From NCBI GenBank assembly GCA_964603125.1, contig CAZRUA010000133.1, positions 1 through 7,883 on the forward strand: a DNA stretch of 7,883 bases, in the 5' to 3' direction. This stretch comes from CAZRUA01 sp964603125. Lineage in GTDB: Bacteria; Bacteroidota; Bacteroidia; B-17B0; Aurantibacillaceae. A program made the translations under genes and the position numbers. Below are positions 1-6,881 of this stretch, one piece after another (the first letter of the stretch is position 1; each line of letters begins with the position of its first letter). The notes under the pieces were generated by a model. The model made no database searches and was not told the origin of the DNA. It worked only from the letters and a program-made list of their open reading frames with translations.

Positions 1-1910
1 TCTTTAGCTGTAAACGATTTTTGTAAGTGGTTAGTTTTGGCAAATAAGTGGTTAGTTTTAGATGAAAATATTTCTTTTGAAATATAATGCGAAGGAATTA
101 TCTCAATAATTTCCTTAATTTTTTCATGATTTTGGGATAACCAGAAATCATTGGGAGTTACATAACCCATTTTGTCTTTTCGCTTATAAATTTCATTGGG
201 CAAAACTGCTTTTGATGCTTCCCTTAAAAGATACTTAGTTGTAGCATTCTTCATTTTCAAATTAAAAGGCAATGAAAACACTTTCTCAATCAAATTGATG
301 TCGTCTGCAAATGGCGTTCTTGATTCTACCCCCCAATGCATAGCACATCTATCCTCACATTTTAAATATGTTTTTAACCTTGTGTTGGTAAATTCTTCCA
401 CCAAAAAATGATTTAAATCCTTTGCGTTTGTTTCATGACGGTATGCAGCCTTATATTCATTTTGAAACGCTTTATTTAAAATATCTTTTTCATCTGATTT
501 AAAAGAAAATCTTTCGCCAGTTTTAAATTTAACTTTTAGAGTTTCTTTTGCCCAAAACTTCATGGCATCGGTTAATCCAAACGCTTTTAAGGATTTATTT
601 AACTCTGTTTTATCAAACTTACTTAAATCATTCCAATACCATCTAAAATAAGGCAAATATCCTGAAAATAGCTCATCACCGCCTTGCCCATCTAAAACTA
701 CTTTAACACCCGTTTCATTTACTTTTTTCATTACCCTAAATTGAGCATAGGTGCTCGTGCTCCAAATAGGAATGTCTTGGCAGTAAATTAAACTTTCCAA
801 ATCATTAAAAAGATCACTTGCCGCAGGTTCGATTTTATGCCAATTACAATTACTATTATCAACAACTTTTTGAGCCCATTTACTTTCGTCAATACTTGAA
901 TTTGGAAACACGGCAGTATAAAAATTTGTTTTTTTACCTGCCTGCAATAAATTCATTGTTCCTGCAATAACAGATGAATCAATCCCTCCACTTAAACAAG
1001 TTCCAACTTCAACATCGCTCCTTAGCCTAAGTTTAATAGAATTATAAACTAGCTCTTGTATTTCCTCAATCACTTTTTTTTCTTCGTGTTGAGAATAAAC
1101 TTTATAATCACTTGGGCTTTTTAACTCATAATATCTCTCAATTTTTAAATCATTTGTTTTTAAATCAAACTCAAAAGAATGAGATGGAAATAATTCAATT
1201 ATATTCTTAAAAAAACTTTCTGTTTTATACTCTAGCTCGCTATTAACAAAGAAATCATAAACAGCAGCATCATTAATTCCAGAACTCACTCCAGAGTTTT
1301 TAATCATAGCTTTTTGTTCGCTAGCAAAACAAAACTGATTTTCATCTTTGTAATAATAAAAAGGTTTTACACCAAATCTATCGCGAGCACCAAATAAAAT
1401 ATTTTTTGTCTTATCATAAATAACAAAGCTCCACATTCCATTAAACTTATGTAAACACTGCTTACCCCATTGCTTATAGGCTAATAAAACAACTTCCGTA
1501 TCTGTAGATGTTCTAAAAGAATGCCCTAAACTTTGCAACTCCTTTTTAATTTCAATGTAATTATAAACTTCACCATTAAAAGTTATCCAAAGATTTTCTT
1601 CTATAGTACACAATGGCTGATGGCCTGTAGGACTTAAATCAATTATTGATAAACGACGATGAGCAAATCCAAACTTAAACTCAGCGTTTAATTCGTCTAT
1701 ATTTTTTTGAGGACAATAGTTCAGATTAAAATTAATACTCTCAGGCTGGGTATCATTGCTTGCCGCAACAACAAAATTATTCTCATTAAAAAAAACAAAA
1801 CCTTCGTCGTCCATACCCCTATGACGAAGAGTATGTGACATAGTTTTCAAACGAGTAATAATCTCGGATGAATTCCCTTTTAAATTAACTATGCCTGCTA
1901 TACCACACAT
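1..1910 (-). CDS. asnB: AsnB-like glutamine-dependent asparagine synthase/amidotransferase (3' end outside window)
   Basis: The reading frame opens with ATG at 1910-1908 and stays open through 636 codons to the left edge, so the C-terminus is cut off by the window. The N-terminal class II glutaminase domain (about 1-210) has the nucleophile Cys2 in MCGIAGI, RHRG at 29-32 (then MDDEG, where RHRGPDD is usual), HRRLSIIDLS at 84-93 and NGE at 112-114. The synthetase domain (about 230 onward) has the ATP-binding PP-loop SGGIDSS at 307-313 and DGQGGDE at 407-413. Both active sites look intact. The family takes ammonia from glutamine and attaches it to an adenylated carboxylate. Free aspartate is the classic substrate, but homologues inside polysaccharide clusters (e.g. 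WbpS of Pseudomonas O-antigen) amidate uronic-acid sugars, and I infer that role here from the operon. The ATG overlaps the flippase stop by one base (TAATG), implying coupling. The visible length is near the family's usual size, so the stop is probably just outside. Confidence 0.95.
   Translation of the reverse strand, partial: MCGIAGIVNLKGNSSEIITRLKTMSHTLRHRGMDDEGFVFFNENNFVVAASNDTQPESINFNLNYCPQKNIDELNAEFKFGFAHRRLSIIDLSPTGHQPLCTIEENLWITFNGEVYNYIEIKKELQSLGHSFRTSTDTEVVLLAYKQWGKQCLHKFNGMWSFVIYDKTKNILFGARDRFGVKPFYYYKDENQFCFASEQKAMIKNSGVSSGINDAAVYDFFVNSELEYKTESFFKNIIELFPSHSFEFDLKTNDLKIERYYELKSPSDYKVYSQHEEKKVIEEIQELVYNSIKLRLRSDVEVGTCLSGGIDSSVIAGTMNLLQAGKKTNFYTAVFPNSSIDESKWAQKVVDNSNCNWHKIEPAASDLFNDLESLIYCQDIPIWSTSTYAQFRVMKKVNETGVKVVLDGQGGDELFSGYLPYFRWYWNDLSKFDKTELNKSLKAFGLTDAMKFWAKETLKVKFKTGERFSFKSDEKDILNKAFQNEYKAAYRHETNAKDLNHFLVEEFTNTRLKTYLKCEDRCAMHWGVESRTPFADDINLIEKVFSLPFNLKMKNATTKYLLREASKAVLPNEIYKRKDKMGYVTPNDFWLSQNHEKIKEIIEIIPSHYISKEIFSSKTNHLFAKTNHLQKSFTAK
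24..59. repeat. Short tandem repeat, 15 bp identical with 21-bp period, inside asnB
   Basis: The 15-base sequence TAAGTGGTTAGTTTT occurs exactly at 24-38 and again at 45-59. The 21-bp offset equals seven codons and keeps frame. On the minus strand it encodes KTNHL twice (residues 618-622 and 625-629) near the C-terminus of the AsnB homologue. It looks like a recent in-frame local duplication. Only two copies are visible. Confidence 0.9.
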
Positions 1911-3184
1911 TAACTATTTGTATTTTTTAACTCTTTAAATATGTATTTAATATCCTTTACACTTGGCATAAATTCCTTCATTCCAAAAGCACTCTTTCGT
2001 TTAAAACGTATAAAAATAAAAACAAAGTTAACAAAATAAGATGCTGAAGAAATCAATGCAACATGATAAGTATCAATTGAACTCCCTGAAAAAACTAAAA
2101 TTAAATAACCCATTACAGTAACCAAAAAACCCGCACAGATAGAATATAAATTAATTAGATAATTTCCTTTTCCAGAGAAATAGTGATTTAAAATTAAATA
2201 ATTTGACCAGAAAAACAAACCCGGAATTAAGCATCTAACTAAGAGTGTGATGCCATCAAACTCATTGCCAAATAACCAAATGTAAAAAGCATTAGGAATA
2301 AAAAACAAAATCAATAAACAAATTGATACAATGCTTAAACTCGTTCTAAAAAACTGAGAAGTTAAAAGTTGCTGCTCTTTATCATCATCAGTATTTGAGA
2401 CTTTACCATACAAAATAGTGCAAAAACTAGATGGTATTATCCATAAAGCTTCGCCTATGGAAACAGCATTGGAAAACAAGCCTAAGCCTGCTAATCCAAT
2501 TAAAAAATAACCTAATCTAAAATTCAAGAATTGTATCAAATGCCCTAATTGATTTTGAAATCCGAAATTTAAACAACTCCTTACTACTTCAGTAAAAGAA
2601 GTTCTAGGCTTTTCATCTTCTACAGAATAAATCAAAATTAAATTTGCTAGCAATGGAATTGAAAAAGCAAAGTACAAGCTAAACATGTAAACTTGAAGAA
2701 ATTTAATTTCAAGAACTCCTAAAAACAAAAACACTAAACTAAAAATAATAACACTTTGTGTTAGAACAGATATATTGGCCCACTTATATTTTTGCAGACC
2801 AACAAACATATTTTGTACTGAGCATATTAAGGCATTTAAAAACGATAATAACGTGAAATGAAAAAGCAAATGTGAATCGAAAGATGCCAAATCAGAAAGA
2901 CTAAACCATACAAAAATAAAACTAACTAAGAAAGAAGAAATGAAAGCCCAAAGCGCAACCGGAAATAACAAAGAGCGAATATTGTATTTAGGAGTTAAAT
3001 AAACTAATACAGAACCGCCAATTAAATCACAAAAAATTTGAGTTATGCTTATAACTGTGATTAATTGACTGGCAGCACCTTTTAATTCAAGTCCACCGTA
3101 TTTTGATAGAACAACAATAATTAAAAAATTAATTATCGCTGCAAGCAACTTTACTCCTATAGTTGAAAAAATAGATTTAATCAT
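1910..3184 (-). CDS. Wzx-like polysaccharide flippase (MOP superfamily)
   Basis: A 424-residue, very hydrophobic protein with roughly 12 predicted membrane segments. Clear hydrophobic stretches lie at about 8-27, 41-62, 71-94, 108-126, 138-159, 163-187, 214-233, 282-304, 312-332, 345-367 and 373-393, and the tail is basic and cytoplasmic. The segments GHLIQFLNFRLGYFLIG (214-230) and GLFSNAVSIGEALWIIP (235-251) are typical of the PST/oligosaccharide flippase family, and the length fits. The expected role is to move an undecaprenyl- or polyprenyl-pyrophosphate-linked oligosaccharide from the cytoplasmic to the periplasmic face of the inner membrane. The ATG at 3184-3182 lies inside the end of the GT4 gene (8-bp overlap), and the stop shares a base with the asnB start. 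No Shine-Dalgarno sequence is visible. The family call is firm. The transported glycan cannot be predicted, so no symbol is given. Confidence 0.9.
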   Translation of the reverse strand: MIKSIFSTIGVKLLAAIINFLIIVVLSKYGGLELKGAASQLITVISITQIFCDLIGGSVLVYLTPKYNIRSLLFPVALWAFISSFLVSFIFVWFSLSDLASFDSHLLFHFTLLSFLNALICSVQNMFVGLQKYKWANISVLTQSVIIFSLVFLFLGVLEIKFLQVYMFSLYFAFSIPLLANLILIYSVEDEKPRTSFTEVVRSCLNFGFQNQLGHLIQFLNFRLGYFLIGLAGLGLFSNAVSIGEALWIIPSSFCTILYGKVSNTDDDKEQQLLTSQFFRTSLSIVSICLLILFFIPNAFYIWLFGNEFDGITLLVRCLIPGLFFWSNYLILNHYFSGKGNYLINLYSICAGFLVTVMGYLILVFSGSSIDTYHVALISSASYFVNFVFIFIRFKRKSAFGMKEFMPSVKDIKYIFKELKNTNS

Positions 3185-4343
3185 GTTTAAGAATTGAGCG
3201 ATAGATTAAATCAAACTTTTTACCAATAACATCATTACTATAGTTATTAACTATGTTGTTTCTAATTTCATTTGCATTATACTTAATCTTATCAAAGCTT
3301 AAAATAGCTTCTTGCAACTGAACTTCATTCTTAGAATCAACCAAAACCCCATTAAATGGTTCAACAACTTCAGCAATACCGCCAACATTAGAAGAAATAA
3401 CAGGTTTACCACAAGCCATACTCTCCAAAATAACTAAAGGTAAGTTTTCATAGTGACTAAACATTAAAAGGCAATCGGCTTTATTAATTTCTAAAACAAG
3501 CTCCTCACCTACTTTTCTTCCAACAAAAGAAACTGCCTTATTTAAGGATTCGTCTCCAGCTACAATATCCTTTAAAAACTCTTCATCTCCACCTTTACCA
3601 ACAATTACCAATTCCATATTTGTGTTTTCTCGAACACATTTTGCAAAAACTTTTAGCAAAGCACTTACATTTTTTTGTTCATCTACAAGTGCTGAAACGT
3701 GGATAAATCTTAACTTTTGATTAGTTTCAGTTTTCAAAATTCGAAACAAACCGACATCACATACATTTGGTACAATCTGATAATTACCTTTTAAACCATG
3801 ACCTTGCATGGCTTTTGCTAAGTGTTTTGTGACAGGCGATATTACATCAGACTCTTTTATTATTTTCTTTACAAAATACTTCTTCCATAAACCTTTATAA
3901 TTACCGTCTTCAGGTAAATATCCTGTCCAATTTTCGTTCACCACTAAAGGAATTTTGAGTTGTTGTTTTATTTCAATAGCAGCAATACCAGCATTAAGAG
4001 CCACATTACAATGAATAAAATCAAATTTAATATTTTTATTTAAAAAATAATTTAATGCAATTTGATAAGCCTTTTTATAACGCTTTATTTTTGAAATTGG
4101 ATTTACTTTTGTTTTGTCAAAATAAACAATTACCTCTTCAAATAAATCTTGTTTACTAACAACTAGTTCAAAATCCTTTGGACAATTATCTTCAGATACA
4201 GCATGAATAACATATACATTATTGTAAACTGAAACGGCCTCCGCAAAAAAACGATTAAAAATACCATGCGTATTATTATTGCGGTTAGGGTACCACGAGG
4301 AAATAAATAGGATATTTTTTTTATTTGTTTGCAACAAAATCAA
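3177..4343 (-). CDS. Family 4 glycosyltransferase (GT-B fold), non-ATG start
   Basis: A retaining GT4-type enzyme of about 385-388 residues that transfers a sugar from a nucleotide-sugar to a growing lipid-linked glycan at the cytoplasmic side of the membrane. The N-terminal Rossmann half begins at about residue 10 (NILFISSWYPN) and contains HGIFNRF. The C-terminal half carries the donor-site pattern HVSALVDEQKN, VIVGKGGDE and VGRKVGEE, then ENLPLVILE with the EX7E pair Glu299/Glu307, followed by SMACGKPVISSNVGGIAE. No ATG lies in frame before the conserved N-terminus, and an in-frame TAA lies a few codons upstream. The start must therefore be TTG at 4343, 4337 or 4334 (or a rarer codon); the coordinates use the first. 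The start region overlaps the end of the GT-C gene by 23 bp, which favours termination-reinitiation coupling. An A8 tract covers codons 8-10. The sugar and linkage cannot be read from the sequence. Confidence 0.92.
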   Translation of the reverse strand: MILLQTNKKNILFISSWYPNRNNNTHGIFNRFFAEAVSVYNNVYVIHAVSEDNCPKDFELVVSKQDLFEEVIVYFDKTKVNPISKIKRYKKAYQIALNYFLNKNIKFDFIHCNVALNAGIAAIEIKQQLKIPLVVNENWTGYLPEDGNYKGLWKKYFVKKIIKESDVISPVTKHLAKAMQGHGLKGNYQIVPNVCDVGLFRILKTETNQKLRFIHVSALVDEQKNVSALLKVFAKCVRENTNMELVIVGKGGDEEFLKDIVAGDESLNKAVSFVGRKVGEELVLEINKADCLLMFSHYENLPLVILESMACGKPVISSNVGGIAEVVEPFNGVLVDSKNEVQLQEAILSFDKIKYNANEIRNNIVNNYSNDVIGKKFDLIYRSILKHD

Positions 4344-5943
4344 TTTTATAAAGTTTAATATTCGATTTTAACGAATCAATTAAACTTAGCTTTACCAATA
4401 AATGCTTTTTCAGGTCATTTATTGTGTTATTCTCTTCAAACGAAAGTAAATATTTAACTTTAGTTTCCTTAAGCTCTGTTAAGGCAGTTTCTAACGGCAA
4501 ATTGTTAGCTAAACTACCTAAATATTGGGAGTTTAAAAAATAAGCATAAGCACTTCCAAAATAATGAGTATCCATGTTAATGATTTTAAAAGAAGCTATA
4601 TTTCCCTTTTCAAGCTGAGCGGCAAGGATACTATGGTTTATTTGCTCAATAATGCCAGATTGCTTGGACTGAAAAGCTATACGTACTTCTTTAATAGAAT
4701 CCTTCAAAAACAAACCCGATACTAAAAATGATAATACAATAGTTAATACTTTCCATTGCTTTATAAGAAAAAGTTTTAGCCAATTAAAAGCTAAGATTAA
4801 CAATGCAATATCAAACAACCACAAATAACGGTGCTGAACCAAAACTAAGCAATAGAGAACAATTAAAACTGAACATGCAAATAATAAACTGTAGCTTTTG
4901 ACTAGAGCGGAATGAAATTGGATCCCGAAAAATCTAAAGACAATTACTCCCAATAAAATTACAACGATACCTAAATCAAAACCGAAGTAATACGAGATAA
5001 AACCCTTACTATTTTTTAAAACAACTTCTTTATAATGGTTCAAATTTTGTTTAGAATCAAAAGGTTTCCATGCCTTCAAATTATATTTATAAGGCTCTTG
5101 CCATTGATTTAAAGCGTTTTTATTAGAAGATATTTGCAAGCCATTTTTATTAAATGGATGTTGAATTTCTGCATAACAATCCGAATTTATGCTTGGATTC
5201 ATGATATTATAATTATAAGTAGAAGCACTTGAAATACTGAAAGAATTTTGTTTGACTGAGATTAGAGTAATCCATGGTGCACAGAAAATGAAAAACAAAA
5301 TTATGGTGCTTACAAAATATTTTAAACTGCCTTTATGTATATAAGTAAAATTAGAATAAACAATCAAAGCCAAAAACACAACAAAACCAATGCTTTTGGC
5401 GTAATAAAGTAATCCACCAAAAAACGCTAAAAACAAGGCGTGCTTTATATTCTCTATTCGCTTATTCAGTCTGTTTAAAATAATTAATGCAATAGTTACA
5501 AAAAGTAAATCTGGCGTATCAAACAATAAAGCACTCGAACTAAAAAAAAGAATTGAAGTAATTGAAAAACATACCGACAAAAATTTTGCTAAACCACTTG
5601 CTTCATAATTAGAACTAGAAAAATTACCATTCATTTTAAATAACTGATACAAACCAACAAAGCCAATTAAAATTTGCACCACTTTGTAATACACTACTGG
5701 TATAATACCATTTTTAAAACAAAAACTAAATGGTGCTAAAATCCAGGACAATAAAGGACTCCAATGGCTATTAGCTGTTTCAAAAAAATTACTTAAAGCG
5801 TATTGCTTTGCAAGGGCTAAATATTCAAATCCATCTACCGAATCAACATAAAAACGAAAAAAGTATAAGCCAATAGCAGATACTAAAAAATAAAAAAGAA
5901 AATAATACTTATTTGATTTGAAGATTCTTATAAACTCAAGCAT
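4321..5943 (-). CDS. Multi-spanning GT-C glycosyltransferase (GT39/ArnT-like)
   Basis: A 540-residue integral membrane protein resembling dolichyl/polyprenyl-phosphate-sugar-dependent GT-C enzymes. After the first membrane segment (about 13-29) comes an acidic outside loop, VDSVDGFEYLALAKQYA (33-49), where the family's catalytic Asp/Glu sits; Asp34, Asp37 and Glu40 are candidates. HWSPLLSWILAPF (60-72), FDTPD (141-145) and YYAKSIGF (180-187) fit the family. A long hydrophilic extracytoplasmic loop spans about 231-315, and a second membrane block with HRYLW (371-375) follows. The last 130 or so residues form a soluble tail. The family transfers a sugar from polyprenyl phosphate to a lipid, glycan or protein on the outer face of the inner membrane. 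The polyprenyl-phosphate sugar synthase encoded immediately upstream (8 bp apart) is the obvious donor supplier, which is an inference. ATG at 5943-5941. The acceptor is unknown. Confidence 0.85.
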   Translation of the reverse strand: MLEFIRIFKSNKYYFLFYFLVSAIGLYFFRFYVDSVDGFEYLALAKQYALSNFFETANSHWSPLLSWILAPFSFCFKNGIIPVVYYKVVQILIGFVGLYQLFKMNGNFSSSNYEASGLAKFLSVCFSITSILFFSSSALLFDTPDLLFVTIALIILNRLNKRIENIKHALFLAFFGGLLYYAKSIGFVVFLALIVYSNFTYIHKGSLKYFVSTIILFFIFCAPWITLISVKQNSFSISSASTYNYNIMNPSINSDCYAEIQHPFNKNGLQISSNKNALNQWQEPYKYNLKAWKPFDSKQNLNHYKEVVLKNSKGFISYYFGFDLGIVVILLGVIVFRFFGIQFHSALVKSYSLLFACSVLIVLYCLVLVQHRYLWLFDIALLILAFNWLKLFLIKQWKVLTIVLSFLVSGLFLKDSIKEVRIAFQSKQSGIIEQINHSILAAQLEKGNIASFKIINMDTHYFGSAYAYFLNSQYLGSLANNLPLETALTELKETKVKYLLSFEENNTINDLKKHLLVKLSLIDSLKSNIKLYKIDFVANK

Positions 5944-5951
5944 GCGCCTGA

Positions 5952-6665
5952 TTATTTAATTTTTGTGAATCGCATTTTTAAAACGCCCCAAAAAGCTTCT
6001 TTAAAAATTTTAGTACTCATTTTAGAGTAACCTTCAATTCTATCTACAAACATGATGGGAACTTCAACTAACTTAAAGCCTTTCTTTATTGCATTGTATT
6101 TCATTTCAATTTGAAAAGCATACCCCATAAAACGAATACTGTCTAAAGCAATTGTTTCAAGCACTTTTCGGCGGTAACATTTAAATCCAGCTGTTGTGTC
6201 TTTAATACCAATCCAAAGCACAATGCGCACATAAACACTTGCAAAATAGCTCATCATAATTCGACCAATTGGCCAATTATGTACCTTTCCACCTTTGCAA
6301 TAACGGGAGCCAATCGCAACATCAGCACCCTTTTCGCAAGCTTCTAAAAGTCTAACTAAATCATCTGGATTATGAGAAAAATCACAATCCATTTCAAAAA
6401 TATAATCGTAGCCACGAGCAATTGCCCATTTAAAACCATGAATATAAGCGGTTCCTAATCCAAGTTTTCCTTTGCGTTCTTCAATAAACAATCTCTCGGG
6501 AAACTCCTTCATGATGCCTTTAATGATGTCAGCCGTTCCATCCGGAGAGCCATCATCAACAATTAACAAATTAAAAACACGTGGTAACGAAAAAACTTTT
6601 CGAATCATTTTTTCGACGTTTTCCTTTTCGTTGTAGGTTGGTATGATTACTAAATTATTATTCAC
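5952..6665 (-). CDS. Polyprenol monophosphomannose synthase-like GT2 (DPM1 family)
   Basis: A 237-residue soluble GT-A enzyme that strongly resembles dolichyl/polyprenol-phosphate beta-mannosyltransferases, which transfer mannose (in some members glucose) from GDP- or UDP-sugar to polyprenyl phosphate at the cytoplasmic membrane face. Family motifs are in order: IPTYNE (8-13), VDDGSPDGT (36-44), RKGKLGLGTAY (64-74), the metal-binding DXD at Asp93-Cys-Asp95 in MDCDFSH, and GSRY (119-122), followed by the TTAGFKCYRR and RIEGYSKM segments. There is no C-terminal membrane domain, as in the short members of the family. The start is GTG at 6665-6663: a TAG lies four codons upstream and only an ATT falls between, so no ATG or TTG alternative exists. 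This is the first gene of the minus-strand operon. The membrane GT-C enzyme follows after 8 bp and probably uses its product. The exact sugar is not determinable. Confidence 0.93.
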   Translation of the reverse strand: MNNNLVIIPTYNEKENVEKMIRKVFSLPRVFNLLIVDDGSPDGTADIIKGIMKEFPERLFIEERKGKLGLGTAYIHGFKWAIARGYDYIFEMDCDFSHNPDDLVRLLEACEKGADVAIGSRYCKGGKVHNWPIGRIMMSYFASVYVRIVLWIGIKDTTAGFKCYRRKVLETIALDSIRFMGYAFQIEMKYNAIKKGFKLVEVPIMFVDRIEGYSKMSTKIFKEAFWGVLKMRFTKIK

Positions 6666-6674
6666 AATAGTCCG

Positions 6675-6682
6675 CTAATATA
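6675..6682 (-). promoter_or_regulatory. Possible -7 box for the glycan operon
   Basis: On the minus strand TATATTAG matches the Bacteroidota -7 consensus TAnnTTTG at all but one position. It ends 9 bp before the GTG start of the first operon gene. No convincing -33 TTTG is seen at the normal distance, so this is a weak call. If real, the leader would be only a few bases long. Confidence 0.25.
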
Positions 6683-6786
6683 CAAGTTTTATTTATTCAG
6701 TAATAACGCGATATTCAAAAAAAAGTACTCAGATATGAGGTTAAAATTTGTTAAAGAAAATTAAAACAAGAATCGTACTTGAGCTG

Positions 6787-6814
6787 TTTATCAGTTACTT
6801 AAGTATTTGATAAA
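6787..6814. promoter_or_regulatory. 28-bp near-perfect palindrome, candidate operator
   Basis: The outer arms TTTATCA (6787-6793) and TGATAAA (6808-6814) are exact reverse complements. The centre TACTTAAGTA (6796-6805) is itself a perfect palindrome. Only the dinucleotides GT (6794-6795) and TT (6806-6807) break the symmetry, so 12 of 14 base pairs match. It lies in the divergent intergenic region, 55 bp upstream of the rlpA-like -7 box and about 120 bp upstream of the glycan operon start. This is the arrangement expected of an operator for a dimeric regulator. No T-tract follows on either strand, so a terminator is unlikely. A near copy of half the centre, TACTTGAG, lies exactly 20 bp upstream at 6776-6783. 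The regulator is unknown. Confidence 0.5.
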
Positions 6815-6869
6815 GATTTTGAAAGAAAGCATACGTCGAAAAGTGCATTTTTAAAGCTAACACTTGCCG

Positions 6870-6877
6870 TACTTTTG
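6870..6877 (+). promoter_or_regulatory. Bacteroidota -7 promoter box for the rlpA-like gene
   Basis: TACTTTTG matches the Bacteroidota sigma-70 -7 consensus TAnnTTTG exactly. Its last base is 4 bp before the ATG at 6882, so transcription should begin at or within a base or two of the start codon. That would give a leaderless or nearly leaderless mRNA. The -33 element is poor: TTTTTA around 6848-6853 replaces the usual TTTG at roughly the right distance. Confidence 0.65.
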
Positions 6878-6881
6878 TAGT

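Noticed and set aside
196..411. Plus-strand open frame of 71 codons
   Set aside because: It lies antisense within the intact AsnB coding sequence, has no family resemblance, and has no promoter or clear start signal.
6728..6739. Short inverted repeat CTCA/TGAG in the intergenic region
   Set aside because: The arms are only 4 bp, which is expected by chance.
6864..6881. Upstream TTG start giving a longer RlpA-like protein (MPYFCS extension)
   Set aside because: The TTG lies upstream of the -7 promoter box, and the extension spoils an otherwise typical MKKII signal peptide start.
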